Shown: piece by piece, positions 42,017-49,983 of the stretch
How positions within the stretch are numbered: position 1 is the stretch's first letter
Layout of the letters: each line of letters starts with the position of its first letter
Assembly (NCBI GenBank): GCA_023419375.1
Contig: JAEZYD010000059.1
Location: forward strand, 1-57,809
Direction: 5' to 3'
Length of the DNA: 57,809 nt
Source of the DNA: Pseudomonadota bacterium
Lineage (GTDB): Bacteria > Desulfobacterota > Desulfovibrionia > Desulfovibrionales > Desulfovibrionaceae
Notes under the pieces: model-generated
Database searches by the model: none
What the model was told of the DNA's origin: nothing
Seen by the model: the letters and a program-made list of their open reading frames with translations, nothing else
Program-made: the position numbers and the translations under genes

Positions 42017-44515
42017 CTAGGGTTTGTTGCGACGTGGGCCGGAAGGCTTGCCAGGACGATTGCCGCCAGGGCGTTTGTCGCCAGAGCGGTTGTCAGAAGC
42101 GCCTCCACGGCCCTTTCTGTCCTGCCCGCCCGGTCTGTCCTGACGGTTGTTGCGGTCTTGGCGGTCTTGACGATTGGGCCTGTCCGAGCGTTCCGACCGA
42201 TCTGAACGGTTTGAGCGGTCTGGCTGACCCTGCCGATCCTGACGGCCTTTCCAGTCCGGACGGTCGTCCCGACCCCGGCGATCATCCCTGCCTGAACGGT
42301 CATCACGGCGCGGCCTGTCGTCACGCCCTGAACGGTCATCACGCTGAGGGCGGTCATTACCCTGAGGCCGGGGCGGACGCCCTCCCTGTCCTCTGCGGTC
42401 GTCCCCCTGATTGCGGTCGCCATGCGGAGCGCGGGGCGGACGGTCTGGATAGCCCTTTCCTGCGGGTCTGCCACCATCGCGGCCACCATCGCGGGTGCCC
42501 TCGCGGCTGCCATCCCTGCCGTCTTCCTTATTGTCCCTGCGGTATGGCGCGGGCCTGCGGCCTTGTTCATCAGCACCGGGGCGGCGCTCAGGCCGGGGGG
42601 TTCCTCCCTGCTGCGCCGGAGGGCTTACCTGCAAGGCACCGCTTTTGCGGTCGCGTGGCGCGCCGGCAGCAATGGCAACGGTCAGTTCATCACCGGAGGC
42701 CAGAGATTCGGCATTTTCCAGCAACAGTATCCCCTTGCCAGAGCAGGCGTAGCGCGCTCTGCCCGCCAGCCCCGGCACCATAAAGGGGGCGGAAAGCACC
42801 CGGGCGGGCAGCGGACTGGATGTTTGCGCTTCTGCCTCGGGCATGGCGGCAAGCAACAGGGGCGAGAGGCTCAGGCCGCTTTTGCCAAGGCCAGAAGCCT
42901 GCGACAGGTCTTCAAGCCACAGCGGCGCGCCTTCGCTGCCAAAGGTAAAGTGGCACCATGTACGCCCGCCCTGACCGCGCAGCAGCGGGCAATCGGCCTG
43001 ATGCGTACAGGGCGCAAGGGCCGTCAGCCCGCCGTCAACGGCAAGCTGGCGCAAGCGCATGATGGTGGAGCCGCCAAGGCGCGTGCCGGGTTCCACAAAC
43101 AGCAGGGAAGGCCCAACAGGGGCAGGACTGCCCGCAGTGGCCTCGCCACGCGAACCCGCATGGTCAAAGAGCGGCGACAGGGATTCAAGGAAACTGTCGA
43201 GCCGATCCTCGCGGCAGCCTTCGGGCTTTTCGCCATCGGCCTCGCCCGCAGCGGGATTGCCGTCAATATCCATGTCCTCGGTATCCAGCGAATCAAATTC
43301 GTCCTCGTCTTCTATGGCGCTTGCGCCGCGCGAACGCTTTTTACCAAAACGCAGCTCGTTGAGCACGTTGGCGGCGCTGACAAGCCACGGACGCGCGCGC
43401 CCGCCAGAAAGCAGAGGGGCGGCCTGCCGCACGACCTGATCAAGCGGCGCACGGGCCACGCGCACGGGCCATACGGGCTGGCCCGTCAGCTCGCCCAGAA
43501 CTTCCATAAGGGTTTTGCCCAGCTCAAGCGGCTGCGACGAGGTATCCATCGCCAGCACCCGCACAGGGGCGCTGCGCCATTCAGGCCTTGCCAGCCAGAG
43601 GGCCAGCGGCAGGGTCAGAGGGCCGGAGCCCACGTCCACCAGCAGGGCCTCGCCGCCCTGCGGGGCCACCGTGCGGGGGGCGGCCAGGGGCAGACTGGCC
43701 AGCAGGCGCGTAAGGCGCACGAGATTCCAGGGCAGAAAATAATACAGATAGGCGCTGATGGAGGCCGGGGAACTCCAGTACGGACGCACCAGCCCGGCAC
43801 GCTCTGTGGTCAGGAGGCGCGAAAGCTGGGCCACGTCATCGGGCAACGAGCGCTTGTGCCCCGCATTGAGCGGCCATACCTTGGTCAGGGCTTCGGGCAG
43901 CATATCCAGGATACGCTGGGTTTCAGCCGAAAGCGGCGGGAACAGCGCTCTGGCGGCAGGCCAGGCCCCCGATTCAAAGGAACGTGCTGCGGGGCGCTGA
44001 TTCTGGCGCTCGAAGTTGCGCTGCCCGGAAGGAGCAAAGTCCCTGTCGCCCTCGCGCTTCTCAGGCCGGAAGGCAGGCCTGCCGTAGCGGTCCCTGGGTG
44101 CGTTGGGCGAACGTCCATCCTGACGGCGGTCGTCACGACGATCAGCGGGGCGGTCAGTGGGACGGCGGTCGTCACGGCGATTTTCGCGGTGGTCTTCTCT
44201 CCGCCCATCACGCCGTGCATCACGGCGGTCATCCTGCCCCCTTGAAGGGCGGCTGCCGGGCCGACCATTGGGACGACTGCCGGGCCTGTCGTCACGGCGG
44301 TCAGAAGCACGCCCGTCCCGGCGGTTATCCCTGCGGTCGTCCTGACGTCCAGAGTTGCGGTCATCGCGTCCAGCAAATCTGCCGTCCGCGCCATCGCGCC
44401 GCACGGGCCTGTCGTCAGCTCTGCGCGGGGCCTGGCGGCGGGGCTTGCTGTCGCCATCGCTGGAACGGCGGCTGCGCCGATCAAAATCGTTAAAAGAATC
44501 GTCATTCGCGGACAT
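42017..44515 (-). CDS. Rsm22-like methyltransferase with Arg/Asp-rich tails
   Basis: 832 residues. Residues 1 to ~175 and ~650-832 are low-complexity, made of repeated Asp-Arg/Arg-Asp words with Gly, Pro and Gln, and are surely disordered. The core (~190-640) has a SAM motif LLVDVGSGPLTLPLALW, then LVSAANVLNELRF, LLFVEPGTRLGG and the Cys/His cluster CTHQADCPLLRG...WCHF (residues ~502-522). That order is typical of the Rsm22 family, rRNA-associated methyltransferase-like proteins of the mitochondrial and bacterial small subunit. An acidic insert (~400-425) interrupts the core. It ends against the RACE-type gene upstream with no gap, so the two are co-transcribed. Confidence 0.75.
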   Translation of the reverse strand: MSANDDSFNDFDRRSRRSSDGDSKPRRQAPRRADDRPVRRDGADGRFAGRDDRNSGRQDDRRDNRRDGRASDRRDDRPGSRPNGRPGSRPSRGQDDRRDARRDGRREDHRENRRDDRRPTDRPADRRDDRRQDGRSPNAPRDRYGRPAFRPEKREGDRDFAPSGQRNFERQNQRPAARSFESGAWPAARALFPPLSAETQRILDMLPEALTKVWPLNAGHKRSLPDDVAQLSRLLTTERAGLVRPYWSSPASISAYLYYFLPWNLVRLTRLLASLPLAAPRTVAPQGGEALLVDVGSGPLTLPLALWLARPEWRSAPVRVLAMDTSSQPLELGKTLMEVLGELTGQPVWPVRVARAPLDQVVRQAAPLLSGGRARPWLVSAANVLNELRFGKKRSRGASAIEDEDEFDSLDTEDMDIDGNPAAGEADGEKPEGCREDRLDSFLESLSPLFDHAGSRGEATAGSPAPVGPSLLFVEPGTRLGGSTIMRLRQLAVDGGLTALAPCTHQADCPLLRGQGGRTWCHFTFGSEGAPLWLEDLSQASGLGKSGLSLSPLLLAAMPEAEAQTSSPLPARVLSAPFMVPGLAGRARYACSGKGILLLENAESLASGDELTVAIAAGAPRDRKSGALQVSPPAQQGGTPRPERRPGADEQGRRPAPYRRDNKEDGRDGSREGTRDGGRDGGRPAGKGYPDRPPRAPHGDRNQGDDRRGQGGRPPRPQGNDRPQRDDRSGRDDRPRRDDRSGRDDRRGRDDRPDWKGRQDRQGQPDRSNRSDRSERSDRPNRQDRQDRNNRQDRPGGQDRKGRGGASDNRSGDKRPGGNRPGKPSGPRRNKP

Positions 44516-46351
44516 TTATACTCCAAAGCGCATACGGCGCAGATAATCGGTGTGAAAATTCGGTTCGTCTACAAGGGGAAGCACCACGGCCTCGCGGCAC
44601 ATGCGGGCCAAAGGTGGAATTTTATTGTTGTGCAGCGCCAGCAGCGCGGCTCCGTCCAGTGCAGTATTGCCCACAGCGCGGATGCGCGGGGCCAGAACAG
44701 CGGGAACAAAGCCCAGAGTTTCAAGGTCGTCCGGCCTGACATATTCACCCAGCGTGCCCGCCAGACACAATGCCGCAACATTGCCGGCAGGAATACCCGC
44801 CGCGCGCAGCAGCGCATCCAGCGCCAGCGCAAAGGCGGCCTTGACCTGCAACAGCGCCTCCACATCAGCGGCGGCAAGCCACAGACCATGCGGCAGACGC
44901 AGTCGCGCGCCTGACCGGGGCAGGCCGGATGCCGGAAATTCTCCTTCCACAGGGGGCTGCTCCAGCCCGGCTGCCAGCTTGCGCGCCAAGGGCATGGCCG
45001 GATTTGCCGCAAACTGCCCGTCAGCGCGCAAAACACCCGCTCGCAGCAGCAAGGCCAGCAGGGACAAGTATCCTGTGGCGCTTATGCCGCGCGCAATTGA
45101 TCCCCCAACTCCTGCTCCAGCGCCAGCCGCCACGCCTGCCGCCACGCCTGTCGCAAGCCCCGCAGGATTCTGCCCCGCGTTTGCGCTCTGGCAGGCCGGG
45201 CACGGGCAAGCACTGCCCTGCGCAACGTGGAGACGCGCCGCATCCGCTGCGTCCACTGCATCCGGGCGCGAGCTTTCATAAAACTGCGCTGCAAGCCCGA
45301 GGGGTGTGAGCGTAAAGCCCGTCACCACACCGGGGCCAGCCAATTGGCCGCATTCAGGCCCTATACCTTCCAGAGCCGGGCCAAGGGGTACGCTGGTCAG
45401 CCACAACTGTCCAGTCTCGGTTACCAGCGCCAGCTCGCCGTTGGTGCCAAGGTCGGCCAGCACAAAGGGCCGGGGAACATCCGCTTCCAGCAGGGCGGCC
45501 AGCCCCGCGCTCACATCGCCGCCCACAAAGGGCGCGGGCAGCGGCGGCACATAGAGCGGTGGAAAATCCGGCAGGGCAAGTGTTTCATCGCCGCTGTGCG
45601 CCAGCCTGTACGGAGCGGCGCACAGGCCCTCCACATCGCGATCAAGAAAAATATCCGTCATGGCCGTATTGGCAGCCAGACACAGCCGCGTCACGCGCCC
45701 CGCGCCCGACTGCGCCAGCGAATCCATGATGCCCAGCAGTTGCCGCCGGGCAAGCCCGGCCAGCACGGCCCGCCCTTCTGGAGCGCGCGCCACGGCAAGG
45801 CGCGACATGACATCCGCCCCGGCGCCGGCCTGAGGATTGAGCGTACGCCCCTCTGCCACTGCCCGGCCCTGCATATCAAGCGCCCGCCAGCACAGGGATG
45901 TGGTGCCAAGATCAACAGCCAGCGCCAAATCCGGCTGCGTCATGCCATGGCCGGGCAAGTGCCCTGTTGCCTGCGCTGCCGCAGGCAGAACAAGATTCTC
46001 CGTCGGCAACTCAAGATCCAGCGCGGCTGCGCCCCCCGCCGCAGCGGCGTCAGGGTCGGGCACCTGACGGCGGCAGGCCAGACGCCAGCCAGCCTCCAGT
46101 TGTGGGGCGGAAAAAACGTCCTCCTCCGCTGGCAGGCATGGCGGCGCATGGCGCACAAAACGCACGCGGCAACGCCCGCAACGCCCAAGCCCGCCGCACA
46201 GAGGCAAAGGGCGCACCAGCCCGGAAAGCCAGATGGCCTGCGAAAGGCTTTGCCCCGGCCTTGCGGCAATAGTTATAACTGGCGTGGCTGGAGCAGCGCC
46301 GCTGGGGTCTGCATGGGCATGGTCACTGGCCGAAAAAAGACGTACAAACAT
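44516..46351 (-). CDS. Ferredoxin/ASKHA-domain protein, RACE-type (corrinoid reductive activator)
   Basis: 611 residues. The N-terminal ~90 residues form a 2Fe-2S ferredoxin domain with CGGLGRCGRC (C-x5-C-x2-C) and a fourth Cys in LACRRQV. A large ATPase region of the DUF4445/RamA kind follows (LALAVDLGTTSLCWRALD, FVLADLGTNGELALV, LAGTLGEYV). Such proteins reduce inactive cob(II)alamin of methyltransferases at the cost of ATP. A Cys-rich insert (CPCPACQ) and an Ala/Gly run lie around residue 415-440. ATG at 46351 overlaps GGAGG with no spacer; a TTG 25 codons earlier has no ribosome site. No corrinoid protein gene is adjacent. Confidence 0.8.
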   Translation of the reverse strand: MFVRLFSASDHAHADPSGAAPATPVITIAARPGQSLSQAIWLSGLVRPLPLCGGLGRCGRCRVRFVRHAPPCLPAEEDVFSAPQLEAGWRLACRRQVPDPDAAAAGGAAALDLELPTENLVLPAAAQATGHLPGHGMTQPDLALAVDLGTTSLCWRALDMQGRAVAEGRTLNPQAGAGADVMSRLAVARAPEGRAVLAGLARRQLLGIMDSLAQSGAGRVTRLCLAANTAMTDIFLDRDVEGLCAAPYRLAHSGDETLALPDFPPLYVPPLPAPFVGGDVSAGLAALLEADVPRPFVLADLGTNGELALVTETGQLWLTSVPLGPALEGIGPECGQLAGPGVVTGFTLTPLGLAAQFYESSRPDAVDAADAARLHVAQGSACPCPACQSANAGQNPAGLATGVAAGVAAGAGAGVGGSIARGISATGYLSLLALLLRAGVLRADGQFAANPAMPLARKLAAGLEQPPVEGEFPASGLPRSGARLRLPHGLWLAAADVEALLQVKAAFALALDALLRAAGIPAGNVAALCLAGTLGEYVRPDDLETLGFVPAVLAPRIRAVGNTALDGAALLALHNNKIPPLARMCREAVVLPLVDEPNFHTDYLRRMRFGV

Positions 46352-46441
46352 CCTCCGAGATTGCCTGACAGGCCCGGTAAAGGCAAGCGTGGCGCACTCC
46401 CTGCCGTACGGCGGCTGATCTGGCAAAAGGAGCTGTACGGC

Positions 46442-46470
46442 TTGTCAAACTGGCCTTTATCTTGCATATT
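46442..46470 (+). promoter_or_regulatory. Candidate fliM promoter
   Basis: TTGTCA and CATATT are separated by 17 bases, about 70 bases upstream of the fliM start, in the divergent gap shared with the RACE-type gene. Confidence 0.4.
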
Positions 46471-46538
46471 CCAACTGCGTGGTCGTGTGCGGAAAAACAC
46501 GCCGCAACACACATTTTCACGACTGTTCCGAGGCTGGT

Positions 46539-47519
46539 ATGAATAAAGTTCTGGCGCAAGACGAAGTTGATGCCCTGCTGCGCGGTCTTTCCGGCGGGGA
46601 AATCGAAAACGAAACGGAAACGCAGGAAGACGATTCCGGCATTGTGTCCTTTGACCTTGCCAATCAGGATCGCATCATCCGCGGGCGCATGCCCGTGCTT
46701 GAAATCGTCAACGATCGTTTTTCACGGCTTTGCACCAACGCTCTTTCAAACTCAGTGCGCAAGCGCGTGGAGCTGAACCCCATATCCATTGATATGACCA
46801 AGTTCGGCGAGTTCATGCGCTCGCTGCCGGTGCCCACCTCCATCAATATTTTCAAAATGGACCCCCTGCGCGGCAATGCCATCATGGTTGTTGATTCGCG
46901 TCTGGTCTTTGCTCTGGTGGAAAACGTATTTGGCGGCGCTGGTTCCCAGCCCAAGGTCGAGGGCCGCGAATTCACGCGCATCGAACAGGCCGTGGTGGAC
47001 AAGATTGTCAAAATCGCGCTGGAGAACATGGAAGAATCCTGGCGGCCGGTGCATGACGTAAAACTTGAACTGGTGCGCAGCGAAATCAATCCGCAGTTCG
47101 CCGCCATTGTTCCCCCAAGCGATGTTGTGGTGGTCATCACCTTTGAAGTCGAGCTGGATACGGCGCTCGGCTCCATGATCATCTGCCTGCCCTATGCCAC
47201 CATTGAACCCATTCGTTCCAAACTGCATGCAAGCTTTCAGACCGAACGCCTCGAGGTTGACCACGCATGGGTGGCGCGTCTTAAAGAACGCCTGCTGGAA
47301 ACTCCGGTGGAGATGAAGGTACATTTTGGCCGCACCACCATCACCGGCAACCAGTTGCTGCGTATGCAGGTTGGCGACATTATCGTGCTGGATACCGACC
47401 ACGAAGACATGCTCAACTGCACGGTTGCCGGAGTGACCAAGTATCAGGGCCTGCCCGGCACCATCAAGGCCATGAAGGCCTTTCAGATCATCAAGGAAAA
47501 CGAGCCGCAGTACACCTGA
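46539..47519 (+). CDS. fliM: Flagellar motor switch protein FliM
   Basis: 326 residues. The N-terminal VLAQDEVDALLRGLSGG is the CheY-P binding peptide; the middle domain has FGEFMRSLPVPTSINIF and VENVFGGAG; the C-terminal SpoA domain has LLRMQVGDIIVLD. It forms the C-ring switch that sets flagellar rotation direction. GAGG is 5 bases before the ATG at 46539. No other flagellar gene is in the window. Confidence 0.95.
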   Translation: MNKVLAQDEVDALLRGLSGGEIENETETQEDDSGIVSFDLANQDRIIRGRMPVLEIVNDRFSRLCTNALSNSVRKRVELNPISIDMTKFGEFMRSLPVPTSINIFKMDPLRGNAIMVVDSRLVFALVENVFGGAGSQPKVEGREFTRIEQAVVDKIVKIALENMEESWRPVHDVKLELVRSEINPQFAAIVPPSDVVVVITFEVELDTALGSMIICLPYATIEPIRSKLHASFQTERLEVDHAWVARLKERLLETPVEMKVHFGRTTITGNQLLRMQVGDIIVLDTDHEDMLNCTVAGVTKYQGLPGTIKAMKAFQIIKENEPQYT

Positions 47520-47574
47520 TGCGGCCAGCCGCGCGATAGAGGCAGCATGCGGCTGCCCCGCCCAGTAAATTTAC

Positions 47575-47634
47575 GCAAGGCCCCTGCCTGAAAGAACTGC
47601 ACCCAACGCAGATTCCGTCAGACAGGGGCCTTGC
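47575..47634. terminator. Long inverted repeat between fliM and gmhB
   Basis: GCAAGGCCCCTG-CTGA at 47575-47591 and its inverse at 47618-47634 match in 16 of 17 positions, with 26 bases between. It sits between convergent genes and may act as a terminator for either, but neither side has a T run. Confidence 0.6.
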
Positions 47635-47649
47635 TGCATCTACAGGTAC

Positions 47650-47674
47650 GGCAGGCTAAAATGCCGAGCCTGCC
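47650..47674. terminator. Second hairpin downstream of gmhB
   Basis: GGCAGGCT and AGCCTGCC pair around 9 bases, 13 bases from the gmhB stop. Flanking TACAG/CTGTA could lengthen the stem. No T run on the minus strand. Confidence 0.5.
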
Positions 47675-47686
47675 TGTACATAAAAA

Positions 47687-48376
47687 TTATGCTTTACCAG
47701 CCTCGCCCTCGCAGCCAGCCCCACCACCGCCGGGGAAGCCAGCGCCATCAGAGCTGTTCCTTCCCCCGCAGTGCGCGCCGCAGCCGCCTGGCAGGCGGGA
47801 GAGTCTGTGCGCCCGCATCTCGGGCGCAAGAATATGCACCCCGGCGGCGGGCAGATGCGGCACCACCTTTACGCCTTCCGGCACGGGGACGTTATCTTCG
47901 TACGCGCCCACCGGGGGGCGCAACAGCACGCAGCTGCACCCGGCGGCCAGCCCGGCCTGCATATCGCGCACTCGGTCGCCAATCATCCAGGAGCGCGCAA
48001 GATCAATATTAAGATCGGCAGCAGCTTGCAGGATGAGGCCCGGCTCCGGCTTGCGGCAGCTGCAAGGGCCGGTGACTTCCGGCAGGTGGGGGCAATAATA
48101 CCAGGCGTCAATCACAGCGTTGTGCGCCGCCAGATCTTCATTAACCCATGCTTCCAGAGCGCGCAGATCGGCCTCGCTGAACATGCCGCGCGCCAGCCCC
48201 GACTGATTGCTCACCACCACAAGCAGATACCCCACGGCATGAAAGCGTCTGAGGGTTTCAACCACGCCCGGCAGCCACTGCCAGTCTTCCTTGCGGTGAA
48301 TATAGCCAGTATCGTGATTCAGGGTGCCGTCGCGATCCAAAAAAATGGCGCGCCGCGGCGCTTCTGCTGTGCTCAT
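47687..48376 (-). CDS. gmhB: D-glycero-D-manno-heptose 1,7-bisphosphate phosphatase
   Basis: 229 residues. It removes the 7-phosphate of heptose bisphosphate in the ADP-heptose pathway for LPS core. HAD motif I is FLDRDGTLN, with VVSNQSGLARG as motif II, a zinc loop CPHLP...CSCRKPEPG, and motif IV MIGDRVRDM. The last ~40 residues (GGCGAHCGGRN, GGGGAGCEGE) are an unusual Gly/Cys-rich extension. The other heptose genes are not in the window. ATG at 48376 begins just before the conserved domain. Confidence 0.9.
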   Translation of the reverse strand: MSTAEAPRRAIFLDRDGTLNHDTGYIHRKEDWQWLPGVVETLRRFHAVGYLLVVVSNQSGLARGMFSEADLRALEAWVNEDLAAHNAVIDAWYYCPHLPEVTGPCSCRKPEPGLILQAAADLNIDLARSWMIGDRVRDMQAGLAAGCSCVLLRPPVGAYEDNVPVPEGVKVVPHLPAAGVHILAPEMRAHRLSRLPGGCGAHCGGRNSSDGAGFPGGGGAGCEGEAGKA

Positions 48377-48499
48377 GAAAGCCCTTGTCCTTTTCCGGGG
48401 GCACCCGGCAGTTTGGTGTGATGCAATCCTTGGCAATTTTGCGCCAAACTCAAAAAAATTGCAAAAACTGCCTGCAAAATTCTGCTCAGCGTCCCAAAC

Positions 48500-48529
48500 A
48501 GAAGCGGCCCACACATGGGCCGCTTCTTT
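48500..48529 (-). terminator. Terminator of the mucR/ros gene
   Basis: AAGCGGCCCA pairs with TGGGCCGCTT around CACA, about 60 bases beyond the stop at 48589. The T-rich side is modest on both strands, so efficiency is uncertain. Confidence 0.65.
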
Positions 48530-48588
48530 CCCCTGCCCAATAAGGCGGGGAATGCAAAAACAAGGCTGCTGACAGACAGACCGCAGAA

Positions 48589-48990
48589 TTACTTCTTGGC
48601 GGTCATTCTCCGTTCCCACAGCTTCATGTCGTTCATTTTTTTGCGGCGCTCGCGCTGCAAGGCTTTGCAGGCAAGAGGAGTGCCTTTTTTAAAGCCCCAC
48701 TTTTCAAGGTATTCTTCTGTGGAGAGACCGTGTGTAGCCAGGTGACGTTTAGTCAAAATCTTAAAGCTCTTACCACATTCAAGGCAGGTAACGCTCTTTT
48801 CCTTGATCGACTTTCTGGCTTCAAGAACAGCCCCATCAAAATCGGGTTCGCCAGTGGCTTCGCCCATGGCAACAGCCCTGATGCTGCCAGCAACCTTTTG
48901 GACAAAAGCCGTAATTTCTTCCGCGCTCATAACCCTGACGCCAGCCTGAGCTTTGGAAATTTCCAAAGCACCCTTCAAAAAATCGTCCAT
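48589..48990 (-). CDS. MucR/Ros family zinc-finger transcriptional regulator
   Basis: 133 residues. CLECGKSFKILTKRHLATHGLSTEEYLEKWG is the Ros/MucR zinc finger and following helix (C-x2-C...H-x3-H type ligands around residues 70-90). The basic C-terminus (LQRERRKKMNDMKLW) fits DNA binding. These proteins bind AT-rich, horizontally acquired or surface-related genes and often repress them. GGAG lies 5 bases before ATG 48990. It borders an AT-rich gap on its upstream side, which would be a suitable target. Confidence 0.88.
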   Translation of the reverse strand: MDDFLKGALEISKAQAGVRVMSAEEITAFVQKVAGSIRAVAMGEATGEPDFDGAVLEARKSIKEKSVTCLECGKSFKILTKRHLATHGLSTEEYLEKWGFKKGTPLACKALQRERRKKMNDMKLWERRMTAKK

Positions 48991-49073
48991 CTTCACTCCA
49001 CGATATATTAAGTTAAAAAACTTTTGAACTATAACGATTCAGCACCAACACTATTTCGATAAAGCAATTTGTG

Positions 49074-49415
49074 TCAACCCAATAAACGAAAAATGACACC
49101 ACAATCAAACCGGGGCGCATGAAGCGTAAGGAGGGCAATATAAATAGCGCCTAGAGAATATGCCCATCCATATTTAGGGATGCGCTTGAGCTGCAACCAC
49201 CATTTATCGCAGATTACTACTGTAAAAATAAAAAATAGCCCAAAATGACTGCCATAACACAAATAAGCTCCCAGCTTTTTACAATTCATGACAAGCAAAG
49301 AAATGAATACACTAAACAAAATTACATCAATGTACATAGATATAATATAACAACTAATAATCACATCAAAAATCAGCCATTTAAGAGCCTGACGCTCCCT
49401 GCTGATATAATTCAA
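49074..49415 (-). CDS. Possible small membrane protein or fragment
   Basis: 113 codons, with a TTG as the only start giving full length and no clear ribosome site. The translation has three to four hydrophobic stretches (WLIFDVIISCYIISMYIDVI, FGLFFIFTVVICDKWW, YSLGAIYIALLTLHA), which looks like real membrane protein and not random sequence. The base composition is much richer in AT than the genes around it. It may be a remnant of an acquired gene. Not recognised. Confidence 0.3.
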   Translation of the reverse strand: MNYISRERQALKWLIFDVIISCYIISMYIDVILFSVFISLLVMNCKKLGAYLCYGSHFGLFFIFTVVICDKWWLQLKRIPKYGWAYSLGAIYIALLTLHAPRFDCGVIFRLLG

Positions 49416-49983
49416 TTCAATTTTTTTAAATAAAATAATTATCGTAAATAAATATAAAATAATTCAAAACAAAAATGTAACATGCAAAAATCGCTTTAAT
49501 TTCCAGCTTTATTCACAAATTGGCAAACATCAAAACCTTTAGATGTTAATTCAAACTACTCTGCTAGCTAATTCTACAGAGGGCTGATTTGTCAAAAAAA
49601 ATCACCCTCGAAAAACCTTCAACGATCTTCCTGCTAACAGCCGAAAATATCAGCATATTAAATTTATTAGCCCCCAATTATCATTTGTTTTTTTGCCTTA
49701 TTAATCATTACAAAAGAGCTCACTGCAGGGCATTTCGCATCAGCACGGCAATCACTTTAAACAGCTTTCCACTCCATGTTTTTCAGGCCTTTTTTGTACT
49801 TTGCAAAGAAAGGAAAAAATATTTCAGATCTGCTGCATATTCAGTTGAATTCTGGAGGATTCGCTCGTAAATCACTTAGCACAACCAGCAAATCACACAT
49901 GCTTGCCCAAGGTGGCGTAATTGCACTTACGGCGACAAGCTATGCAACAAGATAGGTTTGACTGCCCACCAATGGAGCAATGA
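49416..49983. other. AT-rich gap without a supported gene
   Basis: Long A/T runs and several short frames with TTG starts but no family character. The promoter of the potassium channel gene should be here. No RNA gene or clear repeat was seen. Together with 48991-49073 it forms an AT-rich island. Confidence 0.6.

Noticed and set aside
42017..42600. Repeated cggtcgtc/cggtcatc words considered as a CRISPR-like or VNTR array
   Set aside because: Spacing is irregular and follows codons for Asp-Arg repeats in the Rsm22-like protein; there are no fixed repeats and spacers.
42422..44245. 607-codon plus-strand frame opposite the Rsm22-like gene
   Set aside because: It arises from the repetitive Arg/Asp codons read in the other direction. 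The minus-strand frame has SAM and Cys/His motifs.
49589..49870. 93-codon frame in the AT-rich gap
   Set aside because: It has a TTG start, no ribosome site and no recognisable domain.
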